Numbered from the stretch's first letter, positions 10,089 through 17,475 are shown. The stretch: 32,652 bases of DNA from Deltaproteobacteria bacterium (GCA_002687015.1 NYZB01000153.1:1-32652); one strand, 5' to 3'. Notes: generated by a model from the letters alone, not told the origin. Numbers and translations: made by a program.

Positions 10089-11102
10089 TCAGGCCAGGCT
10101 CGAGATCCGTGGCAGGACCTTGCCCACGAAGAGCTCGAGGCTCCTCCACGCCAGATCGGGCGGTGTGCCGCCGCACAGGGGATAGAGGGGGAAGGCCGCG
10201 GCCGGACCGTCGGCCTCGGCTCGCGCCACCGCCTCGTCGGGCGTCAGGATCTTGTAGAGGCCTTCCGCGCGCAGGGCCTCCACCGTGAGGGCCTCGGACG
10301 TGACGATCGACTCCTGGCCCTCGCGCTGCCAGCTCCGGTAGCAGGTCGCCTCGTGCAGGAGGTGCGGACCGATCTCGGCCCAGCTCCGGTCGGGATCCTC
10401 GGAGATCCAGAACATCTCGCCCGTACCGGGGGGGATGACCAGGGGCTCCTCCACTTCCAGGCGCTCACACTCGTCGTAGTAGAGCTGCACCATCTCGTCG
10501 TCGTTCTTGGCGGGCTGGAAGGGCAGACCCAGCCGTGCAGCCCGGCGGGCGCCCGTCGTGGATTGGCCGCCCATCCAGAGCACGGGGTGCGGATCCGTGT
10601 AGGGAGCCGGCGTCACGTGCACCGCGCGACCCTGCCACTCGAAGCGCTCGCCGCGCCAGGCCCGCAGCATCACTTCCAGGCACTCGTCGAAGAGCTTGCC
10701 CCGGCCGGGCCAGGCCCGACCGAACATCGAGAACTCCTCGGGCCGGTAGCCGATCCCGGCGGTGATCCCCGTGCGGCCCTGGCTCAGGTGGTCGAGCACG
10801 ACGAGGTCCTCGGCCAGCTTGACCGGGTCGTAGAGGGGGACGAGGAGTGCGGAGACGTGGAGGCGGGCCTGCTTGGTGGCGCCGGCCATCGCGCCCATGA
10901 GCGCGATGGGCGAGGGCAGGAAGCCGTCGTCGACGCCGTGGTGCTCGGAGAGCGTGATGTTGTAGACGCCGTGCTCGTCGGCGTAACGGGCCATCTCCAG
11001 GGCGGCGCCGTAGAGGGCCTGGGGCTCGGCGCGGCCGGGCTTTCCGGTACCGAGCAGGGTCTTCGGGGCTCGCATGTCGAAGCGCAGGAGCCAGGTCACC
11101 AT
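10089..11102 (-). CDS. LLM-class (luciferase-like) flavin-dependent oxidoreductase
   Basis: I choose the ATG at 11102 (MVTWLLRFDMRAP), giving 337 residues. The upstream extension in the track overlaps the crotonase gene. The protein is a bacterial luciferase-like TIM barrel: early SEHHGVDDGFLPSPI, LVPLYDPVKLAEDLVVLDHLSQGRTGITAGIGYRPEEF, and PVLWMGGQSTTGARRAARLGL. These are typical of FMN- or F420-dependent monooxygenases and dehydrogenases in alkane, terpenoid or aromatic breakdown. The start lies 4 nt after the crotonase stop, so the two are almost certainly cotranscribed. The cofactor (FMNH2 versus F420) cannot be decided from the visible motifs. Confidence 0.85.
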   Translation of the reverse strand: MVTWLLRFDMRAPKTLLGTGKPGRAEPQALYGAALEMARYADEHGVYNITLSEHHGVDDGFLPSPIALMGAMAGATKQARLHVSALLVPLYDPVKLAEDLVVLDHLSQGRTGITAGIGYRPEEFSMFGRAWPGRGKLFDECLEVMLRAWRGERFEWQGRAVHVTPAPYTDPHPVLWMGGQSTTGARRAARLGLPFQPAKNDDEMVQLYYDECERLEVEEPLVIPPGTGEMFWISEDPDRSWAEIGPHLLHEATCYRSWQREGQESIVTSEALTVEALRAEGLYKILTPDEAVARAEADGPAAAFPLYPLCGGTPPDLAWRSLELFVGKVLPRISSLA

Positions 11103-11106
11103 CGTC

Positions 11107-11919
11107 TCACTTCCCCTTCCATTGCCAGGTCTTTCCCTCGAGCATCGCGCGCATCGCACCCGCGGCGTCCTCGGAGCGCAGGGTCTCCGCGAAGGCCTCC
11201 TGCTCGAAGGCCAGGCCCTCCGGGAGGGACCGGTCGTGGGCCCCCTGGATGGCGCGCTTCGCGGCCGCCAGCGCGATGGGCGCACGTCCCGCTAGATCTT
11301 CCGCAAAGGCGCGCACATCGGCGTCAAAGGCCTCGCTCGAGTAGACGCGGTGCACGACGCCGAGGTCCAGGGCCTCCGAGGGCGAGAGCAGCCTTCCGTG
11401 CAGGATCAGATCCAGGGCGCGGGCGGTCCCCAGCAAGCGGGTCAGCCGTTGGGTACCGCCGGCCCCGGGCAGGATTCCGACCGTGGTCTCGGGCAAGCCC
11501 AGGACGAAGGGGCCCTCCCGCGCCAGCCGGAAGTCGCAGGCCAGGCACAGCTCGAGTCCGCCGCCGGCCGTGCTCCCATTGATCGCGGCCACGGTGATGA
11601 AGCGCTGGGCCTCGAGAGAGAGGCAGAGTCGGTTCATCGGGTGGAGGCGCGGCCCATCGTCGGGCTCGGGCGGGGCGGCGGCGTCGCCCGCCTGCTCAGA
11701 GGCATCGGCCAGCTCGCCGACCTCGTAGTGACGGATGAAGACTTCGTCCCCAGCGCCCGTGAAGACCAGGACGCGCACGCTGTCGTCCCGGGAGAGCTCG
11801 TCGACCAGCCTCTGCAGCTCGACGACCCCCCGGGCCGTCAACGTATGGGTCGGCGGATTCGAGATCGTGCAGGTCACGATGTCGCCACGGCGCTCGACGT
11901 CCAGATGCCGGTAGCTCAA
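11107..11919 (-). CDS. Enoyl-CoA hydratase/isomerase (crotonase) family protein
   Basis: A TTG at 11919 preceded by GAGGAGG (spacing about 5) gives MSYRHLDVERRGD and 270 residues. The longer ORF has no better start. Oxyanion-hole segments are AAINGSTAGGGLELCLACDF and LPETTVGILPGAGGTQRL. The first hydratase glutamate (LPETTVG, equivalent to E144 of rat mitochondrial hydratase) is present. The position of the second (E164 equivalent) appears as aspartate in RALDLILHG. An acidic insertion (ASEQAGDAAAPPEPDDG) sits before the oxyanion segment. The protein probably hydrates, isomerises or cleaves a CoA thioester in the same pathway as the downstream luciferase-like enzyme. The exact reaction is open because of the E-to-D change. 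Confidence 0.87.
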   Translation of the reverse strand: MSYRHLDVERRGDIVTCTISNPPTHTLTARGVVELQRLVDELSRDDSVRVLVFTGAGDEVFIRHYEVGELADASEQAGDAAAPPEPDDGPRLHPMNRLCLSLEAQRFITVAAINGSTAGGGLELCLACDFRLAREGPFVLGLPETTVGILPGAGGTQRLTRLLGTARALDLILHGRLLSPSEALDLGVVHRVYSSEAFDADVRAFAEDLAGRAPIALAAAKRAIQGAHDRSLPEGLAFEQEAFAETLRSEDAAGAMRAMLEGKTWQWKGK

Positions 11920-11986
11920 GGGGCCTCCTCGGGAGGGCCCTACGATAGGACGGGTCGGAGCCCGGGCCACCCCATGCGCACTGCGT

Positions 11987-12481
11987 TCACGGCCCGCCTT
12001 CAGGCGGTGCGGGCGGCGGAACGGCCGCGAACACGATCTCGGTGCGCCGCTCGGCGATGCGCCAGCCCCGGGGCGTGCGTTGATAGCGGTCCCAGTACTC
12101 GACCACCGCGCGGATCGCAGGCACGCCGGCGTCCGCGCCAATCACCGTGGCGTAGCTCCTACCGCGCGCCCGATCCACGGACTCCACTTCCACCGATTGG
12201 TTCGACACGACGTGACGCAGCGCCTCACCGGTCATGCGCTGGGCCGCAGCTGCGCGCAGCGCGTCGCGGCCCCGGCTCTCGCGGCCGGCGAGGCTCATCA
12301 CGGCGTCCTCCGTGAACAGGTCCAGCCAGGCCTCGAGCTCTCCGGCGTCCCGATGCAGCGCGTAGCGCACCTGGAGCTCACGGCAGGCGCCTTGCGCCTC
12401 GCGCCGTTCACCCTCGGTCGGCTCCTCGGCCCCAAGAGGGCCCGAGACGAGCAGGAGCAGCACGGCGAGCAGGACCCGCAT
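11987..12481 (-). CDS. Exported SnoaL-like (NTF2-fold) protein
   Basis: The 164-residue protein begins with a short signal peptide (MRVLLAVLLLLVSGPLGA, predicted cut before EEPTEG). An NTF2-like domain of the SnoaL_4 type follows: helical start with RYALHRDAGELEAWLDLFTEDAVMSL, then the cone-shaped sheet ending in YWDRYQRTPRGWRIAERRTEIVF. Related cytoplasmic proteins include ring-hydroxylating dioxygenase small subunits, polyketide cyclases and dehydratases. Export is unusual for such enzymes, so a binding role is equally possible. It lies 12 bp downstream of the FAH gene and 67 bp upstream of the crotonase gene, which suggests one transcript. Confidence 0.8.
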   Translation of the reverse strand: MRVLLAVLLLLVSGPLGAEEPTEGERREAQGACRELQVRYALHRDAGELEAWLDLFTEDAVMSLAGRESRGRDALRAAAAQRMTGEALRHVVSNQSVEVESVDRARGRSYATVIGADAGVPAIRAVVEYWDRYQRTPRGWRIAERRTEIVFAAVPPPAPPEGGP

Positions 12482-12493
12482 GACACCTCCTCG

Positions 12494-13354
12494 CTAGAGC
12501 AGCCGGGTGTCCGGCTCTTCGATGACCCGGTTCTCGATGGCTCCCAGGCCTTCGATGCGCACCTGCACGACGTCGCCGGCGACGAGCCACGGGGGCGGGT
12601 CCATGGCGCCGGCGACCCCGCTGCAGGTGCCGGTCAGGATGACGTCTCCGGGCTCGAGCGTGAAGGCGGCCGTCAGGTGCTCGACCAGGTCGGCGCCGTC
12701 GAAGATCAGCTCCTTCGTGTTGGAGTGCTGTCGCAGCTCGCCGTTCACGCGGGTCTCGAGGTCGAGGTTTGCGGCACTGCCGCCGAGCTCGTCGACGGTC
12801 ACGAGGGCGGGGCCGAGCGGGCAGTGGGTGTCGAAGGACTTGCCCATCATCATCGTGGGCGAGCGCCGCTGCCAGTCGCGAACCGAGACGTCGTTCGCGA
12901 TCAGGTAGCCGGCGATCACCTCGTGTGCGCGCTCTCTGGGAACGTGGCGACAACGCCTGCCGATCACGAAGGCCAGCTCCCCCTCGTAGTCGAGCATGCC
13001 CGACACCTTCGGCAGGTGGATCGGATCGAAGGGCCCGGTGACTGACGTGACCTGCTTGTTGAACATCAGGGGCAGCTTCGGGATCTCGCGGCCCGTCTCG
13101 GCCACGTGGTCGGCGTAGTTCAGGCCCACCGCCAGGACCTTCTGCGGGTCGCCGATGGGCGCCTCGAGCTTCGCCTCGGCGAGGGCCACGCGCGGGCCCT
13201 CCGCACGGCCGGCGTCGGCCAGGGCGTCGGGACCGGCGGCGAGCAGCCCCCTCATCGTGGCGGGCCGCGCACCCTGGCCCAGATCGACGATCTCCTCGCC
13301 CTCGAGTCGGCCCAGACGCGTCGCGCCCTGATGGGTGAAGGTAACGAGGCGCAT
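12494..13354 (-). CDS. Fumarylacetoacetate hydrolase (FAH) family protein
   Basis: The ATG at 13354 is preceded by an ideal AAGGAGG ribosome site (spacing about 6) and yields 286 residues, the normal length for short FAH-family hydrolases and isomerases. The N-terminal part (MRLVTFTHQGATRLGRLEGEEIVDL) is the small cap domain. The catalytic domain shows VLAVGLNYADHVAETG, the metal-binding DYEGELAFVIGRRCR, IANDVSVRDWQ, KSFDTHCPLGPALVT, LTGTCSGV and the terminal VQVRIEGLGAIENRV. Members split C-C bonds of beta-diketo acids or isomerise aromatic-pathway intermediates using Mg2+ or Mn2+. As first gene of the run, its promoter probably lies in the 78-bp divergent gap shared with the plus-strand SDR. 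Confidence 0.9.
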   Translation of the reverse strand: MRLVTFTHQGATRLGRLEGEEIVDLGQGARPATMRGLLAAGPDALADAGRAEGPRVALAEAKLEAPIGDPQKVLAVGLNYADHVAETGREIPKLPLMFNKQVTSVTGPFDPIHLPKVSGMLDYEGELAFVIGRRCRHVPRERAHEVIAGYLIANDVSVRDWQRRSPTMMMGKSFDTHCPLGPALVTVDELGGSAANLDLETRVNGELRQHSNTKELIFDGADLVEHLTAAFTLEPGDVILTGTCSGVAGAMDPPPWLVAGDVVQVRIEGLGAIENRVIEEPDTRLL

Positions 13355-13432
13355 GGAGTCCTCCTTCGCAGAGGTGGGAGTCCGGGGACGGATCCTCCAT
13401 GATAGGGGCGATCGAACCACGGGGAGAACGAC
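13355..13432. promoter_or_regulatory. Divergent promoter region, FAH hydrolase / SDR
   Basis: This 78-base gap carries the AAGGAGG ribosome site of the FAH gene on the minus strand (just upstream of 13354) and the GGGGAGA site of the SDR on the plus strand. Promoters for both the minus-strand catabolic run and the SDR/selenoprotein pair probably lie here. No operator repeat was recognised. Confidence 0.4.
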
Positions 13433-14212
13433 GTGGATCTCGGAATCTCGGGTCGCAAGGCTCTCGTGTGCGCATCGAGCAAGGGGCTGGGCCGGGCCTG
13501 CGCCCACTCCCTGGCCCGAGAGGGCGTGGCCGTCTTCGTCAATGGCCGGGACAAGACGACCCTGGAAGCGACCGCGTCGGAGCTGGCGAAGGCCACGGGC
13601 AGCGCGATCACCCCCGTGGTGGGCGACCTGAACACCGAAGAAGGGCGCGAGGCCCTGATCACCGCTTGTCCGGATCCCGACATCCTCGTGAACAACAACG
13701 GCGGCCCCCCGCCCAAGCCCTTCGAGGCGACCGACCGCAGCGACTGGCAGGGCGCTCTCGAAGCGAACCTGCTCGCCCCCCTCTTCCTGATCCAGGCCGT
13801 CCTTCCCGGGATGCGCGAGCGGCACTTCGGCCGGATCGTGAACGTCACCTCTGCCATGGTGCGCTCACCGATGGCCGTGATGAGCCTCTCGACCACCGCT
13901 CGCACGGGGCTCACCGCACTCAGCAAGGGCCTGTCTCGCGACGTGGCCAGGGACAACGTCACGATCAACGCACTGCTTCCGGAGCGCTTCGACACGGACC
14001 GTCAGCTCCAGATGGCGAACATCGTGATGAAGATGCGCGGCATCAGCTACGAGGAGGCGCGCGCCGAACAGGCAGCGAGCATCGCGGCCGGGCGCCTCGG
14101 CGACCCCGCGGAGTTCGGCGATGCCTGCGCCTTCCTGTGCAGCGCCCAGGCGGGCTTCATCACCGGTCAGAACATCTCCTTGGACGGAGGCTCCTACGAG
14201 GGGATCTTCTAG
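13433..14212 (+). CDS. SDR-family protein (FabG-like) with atypical catalytic site
   Basis: The GTG start with GGGAGA upstream gives 259 residues. A Rossmann N-terminus (KALVCASSKGLGRACAHSLAREG) is followed by ILVNNNGGPPPKPF, the catalytic-Ser segment IVNVTSAMVRSP, and then MAVMSLSTTARTGLTALSKGLSRD where classical SDRs carry YxxxK. The Tyr is absent. It ends with VTINALLPERFDTDR and ITGQNISLDGGSYEGIF. This matches the BKR-like SDR group with an imperfect NAD motif and catalytic tetrad, often annotated as 3-oxoacyl-ACP reductase. Its real activity is uncertain. It is divergent from the FAH gene and 150 bp upstream of the selenoprotein candidate, with which it could share a transcript. Confidence 0.87.
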   Translation: MDLGISGRKALVCASSKGLGRACAHSLAREGVAVFVNGRDKTTLEATASELAKATGSAITPVVGDLNTEEGREALITACPDPDILVNNNGGPPPKPFEATDRSDWQGALEANLLAPLFLIQAVLPGMRERHFGRIVNVTSAMVRSPMAVMSLSTTARTGLTALSKGLSRDVARDNVTINALLPERFDTDRQLQMANIVMKMRGISYEEARAEQAASIAAGRLGDPAEFGDACAFLCSAQAGFITGQNISLDGGSYEGIF

Positions 14213-14362
14213 TGGCGGCCCGCACCGTCGAGACCTGGAACCCGGCCGCCGCCCTGCAGGAATCCGACCGTCGCGCACCTGGGTGGAGTCGACGCTACGC
14301 TCTCGCAGCCCCTGTCCATGGGTAGAGGGGCCTCCCGCAGAAGGCACCGGTGAGGAGAACGG

Positions 14363-15454
14363 ATGAGCCAGCACCTCGTAGCGACCGAGCCGACGAGCAC
14401 GGGCCTCGACACCGCCTGGGCGGGAATCGCGGCAGCGGGTAGCTGGTTCTCCGGCACCGAGCGGATTGCGATCGCGGAGCAGACTCGCGCGGCCCGCGCT
14501 TGCGGGCTCTGCGTTGAACGAAGAGCCGCCCTTTCTCCCTATTCGGTCTCCGGCCAGCACGAGGGGCAGGGGCCCCTCTCGGTGCCGGCGGTCGACGCCG
14601 TCCACCGAATCAGCAGCGATCCGGGCCGACTGAGCGAGAAGTGGTACGCCGAGGCCCTCGCCAGCGGGCTCCTCCCCGAGGAGGTCGTCGAGATCACCGG
14701 GGTGGTCGGCGTCGTCACCATCGCGGACTCCCTGGCCCTGGCGTTGGCCCAGGACCCGCGGCCCTTGCCGCAACCCGAGGCGGGCGAGCCGAGCCGTGCG
14801 CGGGGGCCGGGCGCCGCCGTCGACGAGCGGGCCTGGGTGCCCATCGTGGACCCGGAGCGGGCCGAGGGCGAGTTGAAGATGGTCTACGACTGGGCCGCTA
14901 GCGGGCCGGGCTTCGTCTTCAACGTCGCGCGCGCATTGACCTCCGTGCCCGAGGCGCTGCGAGGGTTCTTCTCCGCATTCACCCCCAACTACGGCACCCA
15001 CGGCCCCGTGGGCCCCGGCGGGCTGAACCGCTCCCAGGTCGAGCTGCTGGCCTCCGCCACCTCGGCCCACAACGACTGCTTCTACTGAACGATCTCCCAT
15101 GCGGGGCTGCTCCGGGCGAGCAGCGAGGGGGAAGCCGAGGAGATCGACGTGCGGGCCGTCACCGGAGCCGCGGAGGAGCCGGACGGCGGTGTGCCCCACG
15201 GCGCACTGCTCCGCCGCTTCGCTGTCGCAGTCCTGGATGGCGGCCAGGGTCTCGAAGACGTGCGGTCGACCTGCCTGGCGACGCTGGGAGAGAGCGCGAC
15301 GATCCAGGCAGCCTCGGTCGTTGCGAGCTTCGACGGGATCAATCGCGTCGCGGATGCGACCGGCATCCGGCTCGACCCGGAGACGGTGGCGGCCGGCGGA
15401 GACCATCTCACCAAGGAGCTCGGCCTGGGCCACCTCGCCAGCGCCCGGAGCTGA
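14363..15454 (+). CDS. AhpD-like two-domain peroxidase-related selenoprotein (CxxU; TGA242 read as Sec)
   Basis: An ATG with GAGGAG (spacing about 6) starts a frame that runs to 15454 except for one TGA at 15086-15088; the track shows it as two ORFs of the same frame. Read through, it is 363 residues with two carboxymuconolactone decarboxylase/AhpD-like helical regions. The N-terminal one carries C47-G-L-C50 (TRAARACGLCVER). The C-terminal one carries E227, C239-F-Y-U242 and H246, the E-x11-C-x2-C-x3-H spacing of AhpD. After the TGA the frame keeps family sequence (TISHAGLLRAS, then AASVVASFDGINRVADATGI). A hairpin suited to a SECIS follows immediately. The likely role is thiol/selenol-dependent peroxide reduction or another redox reaction in the cytoplasm. 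The alternative is a nonsense mutation or base error of a Cys codon. selA, selB, selC and selD are not in this window. Confidence 0.85.
15086..15088 (+). other. In-frame TGA, predicted selenocysteine codon
   Basis: This TGA follows tgc-ttc-tac (C-F-Y) and precedes acg-atc-tcc-cat (T-I-S-H), with the same frame open on both sides for 241 and 121 codons. It replaces the resolving or peroxidatic cysteine expected in the CxxC motif of AhpD-like proteins. A single base change from TGC or TGT could also explain it, but the downstream hairpin favours recoding. Confidence 0.8.
15089..15132 (+). promoter_or_regulatory. Candidate bacterial SECIS element
   Basis: The core is a perfect 7-bp stem, gctgctc (15106-15112) paired with gagcagc (15118-15124), closing a five-base loop cgggc with G in the second position. 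The loop begins 24 nt after the TGA, within the 16-37 nt spacing I recall for bacterial SECIS elements. A possible lower stem pairs tctccc (15093-15098) with ggggga (15127-15132), including one G-U pair and an asymmetric internal loop. The structure is coding as well (GLLRASSEGE). I judged it by eye; no folding energy was computed. Confidence 0.7.
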
Positions 15455-15474
15455 CCGGGCCGGGCAGCCTGAGC

Positions 15475-16647
15475 CTACTCCCAGTCAACCTCGAAGCGCT
15501 CGACGTAGGGCGTGAAGCGCGCCTTCACGGTGTCGACGTCGAGGCCATACTCCTCGAGGCCGTAGTCGTGGCTGCCGTGCTCGCCCTTGGGATGAGAAGC
15601 GACCCGTCCCTTCATGGCCGCGCGCGCCTCGTCCGAGAGGGGAAGACCGAAGTGGTCGTAGATGCGTCGGACCGCGCCCATGGGGTCGGCGACGAAGCCG
15701 TCGTGGGCCACGTCGACGAAGAGGGCCGGATCGAGCCGGTCGCGGGCGGCAAGCCCCCGCTCGAGCGACGTGGCGTAGAAGTCCATCACCACCGGCCCCA
15801 GCTCCGTCTTGTCGAGGTCTTCGCGGCCCACCATCAGCGCGTGGGTCATGCTCGAGATCGAGGCGACGACGCGAAGCGGCGAGCGGTGACTCCAGACGAT
15901 CGCGACGTCGGGAAACACGGTCGTCAGGGCGTCGATCCCCCACATGTGCGCGGGCGCCTTGAGCAGCCAACGCTCGCCCGGACGCTGCCAGTCCAGGAGC
16001 TGCAGGATCTTCTTCTGGTACGCGTACATGCCTCCGAGATCCTGGGCGGGGTACCAGCTCCGATAGGGCTCCATCATCGGCTCGATGCCCAGGTGCACAC
16101 CGTGGAACGCATAGGCGTGGACGAGGACGCACTCCTCGGGGGTGTCGGCACTGGTGTAGTGGATCTTGGTGAACTCGGGGTTCTTCTCGCGGGATCTGGC
16201 GTAGTGCGCCTCGATGGCATCCCGGCGCGGATCGGCTTCACCCCGCCTCTCCGGTGAGAAATCCGGGAGGGGATCCGGGAACTGGGTCTCCCAGAGGCGC
16301 AGGGGGCGCGCGGCCGGATCCTCGCCGAGCAGGTTGAAGAGGGCCGAGGTGCCCGAGCGGGGCAGCCCCGTCAGCACCACCGGCCGCCGCACGGGACGCT
16401 CCAGGATCTCCGGGTGCTGGCTCCACGCGGCCTCCATGCGCAGGCGGGTCGAGAGCAGGCCGACCAGACGTCGGTGGTTGCGCTTCCGACCCCTCTCGGT
16501 GAAGGGATTGTCGCGGTACGTCGCAATCAGGGCTCGCAGCCCCTCCCGGAACTCGTCGTCGCCGAAGTCGGAGAGGCCGGTGCTCTGCCGGGCTTCCTCG
16601 AGGAGTGCCTCTTCTTCGAGCTCGGGGACCTCAGCCACGGGCGGCAT
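15475..16647 (-). CDS. Sulfotransferase family protein
   Basis: I place the start at ATG 16647 (MPPVAEVPELEEE), 390 residues; the track extension to 17487 runs antisense through the isomerase gene. The 5'-phosphosulfate binding loop is VVLTGLPRSGTSALFNLLGED at about residues 90-110, and the 3'-phosphate region is VAIVWSHRSPLRVVASISSM. A WLLKAPAHMWGIDAL segment and a C-terminal YDHFGLPLSDEARAAM helix are typical of the bacterial Sulfotransfer_3 group. It should transfer sulfate from PAPS to an alcohol or lipid-like acceptor. Many such genes occur in actinobacterial and deltaproteobacterial genomes beside lipid and sterol metabolism genes; the acceptor is unknown. It converges on the selenoprotein gene with 20 bp between. 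Confidence 0.88.
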   Translation of the reverse strand: MPPVAEVPELEEEALLEEARQSTGLSDFGDDEFREGLRALIATYRDNPFTERGRKRNHRRLVGLLSTRLRMEAAWSQHPEILERPVRRPVVLTGLPRSGTSALFNLLGEDPAARPLRLWETQFPDPLPDFSPERRGEADPRRDAIEAHYARSREKNPEFTKIHYTSADTPEECVLVHAYAFHGVHLGIEPMMEPYRSWYPAQDLGGMYAYQKKILQLLDWQRPGERWLLKAPAHMWGIDALTTVFPDVAIVWSHRSPLRVVASISSMTHALMVGREDLDKTELGPVVMDFYATSLERGLAARDRLDPALFVDVAHDGFVADPMGAVRRIYDHFGLPLSDEARAAMKGRVASHPKGEHGSHDYGLEEYGLDVDTVKARFTPYVERFEVDWE

Positions 16648-16698
16648 TCTACCCGAGCTGGCTGGTTCCGGGCGAATCGACTCGGGTATCCTGCGATC

Positions 16699-17457
16699 AT
16701 GGCCGCAGCACTCGGAATCCAGCTCTACACCCTGCGGGAGGAGGCAGCCCTCGACTTCCCGGGCGTGCTCGATCGACTCGGTCGGCTCGGCTTCGCACAC
16801 GTGGAGGTCGCGGGGCGGCATGGCCTCACGGCCGAGGAGACGCGAAGTCGGGTCGAGGACGCGGGAATGGAGGTGGCCTCGCTCCACGGCATGCCCTTCG
16901 GCGACGACGCGGCGCGTGTCTTCGACGAGGCGGAGGCGCTGGGAAGCCCCCGCGTGGTCGTCCCCGTGGCCGGACCCGACGAGTTCAAGAGCGCCGACGC
17001 GGTCGACGCGGTCGCTGCGCGCCTCAACGCCGCGGCCCGGAGCGCCGCGGAGCGGGGCCTCGGCCTCGCCTACCACAACCACTTCTGGGAGTGGACCGTC
17101 CTCCCCGATGGCGGCGCAGCTTTCGATCGCCTCGTGGCCGGCCTCGCGCCGGAGGTCCAGCTGGAGGTCGACGTCTACTGGGCCCAGACGGCCGGCTGCG
17201 ACCCTCCCACCCTGCTGGCCGAGCTGGGGACCCGCGCCAGCCTGCTGCATCTGAAGGACGGCCCGGCCGACGGACCCGACTCGCCGATGACGACCGCGGG
17301 CACGGGCGCAGTGGACCTGGCCGCCGCCGTCGCCGCGGCGCCCCTGGACGCCCTCCCCTTCGTCGAGCTCGATGCCTGCGCCGGCTCCATGTGGGACGCG
17401 GTCGAAGAGAGCTTCCGCTACCTCACCTCGCGCGGCATCGCGACCGCACGGAGTTGA
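16699..17457 (+). CDS. Sugar phosphate isomerase/epimerase family TIM-barrel protein
   Basis: The ATG at 16699 gives 252 residues (MAAALGIQLYTLREEAALDFPGVL). This is the typical opening of xylose isomerase-like TIM barrels, often found beside Gfo/Idh/MocA enzymes. Metal-site candidates are the Glu in HVEVAGRHG, His in LAYHNHFWEW, Glu/Asp in VQLEVDVYWAQ, His in LLHLKDGP and Glu in PFVELDACAG. These suit a divalent-metal isomerase or epimerase of sugars or inositols. The gene is divergent from the sulfotransferase across 51 bp, so both promoters must be compact or overlapping. The substrate cannot be inferred; the GH15 and Gfo/Idh genes are 15 kb away. Confidence 0.87.
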   Translation: MAAALGIQLYTLREEAALDFPGVLDRLGRLGFAHVEVAGRHGLTAEETRSRVEDAGMEVASLHGMPFGDDAARVFDEAEALGSPRVVVPVAGPDEFKSADAVDAVAARLNAAARSAAERGLGLAYHNHFWEWTVLPDGGAAFDRLVAGLAPEVQLEVDVYWAQTAGCDPPTLLAELGTRASLLHLKDGPADGPDSPMTTAGTGAVDLAAAVAAAPLDALPFVELDACAGSMWDAVEESFRYLTSRGIATARS

Positions 17458-17475
17458 GCCGCATCCGCGGAGGGC

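Noticed and set aside
15149-15454. Separate small gene of 101 aa downstream of the AhpD-like ORF
   Set aside because: It is in the same frame as the upstream ORF, begins mid-domain at a GTG without a ribosome site, and its sequence is the C-terminal part of the same family domain; readthrough at TGA explains it better.
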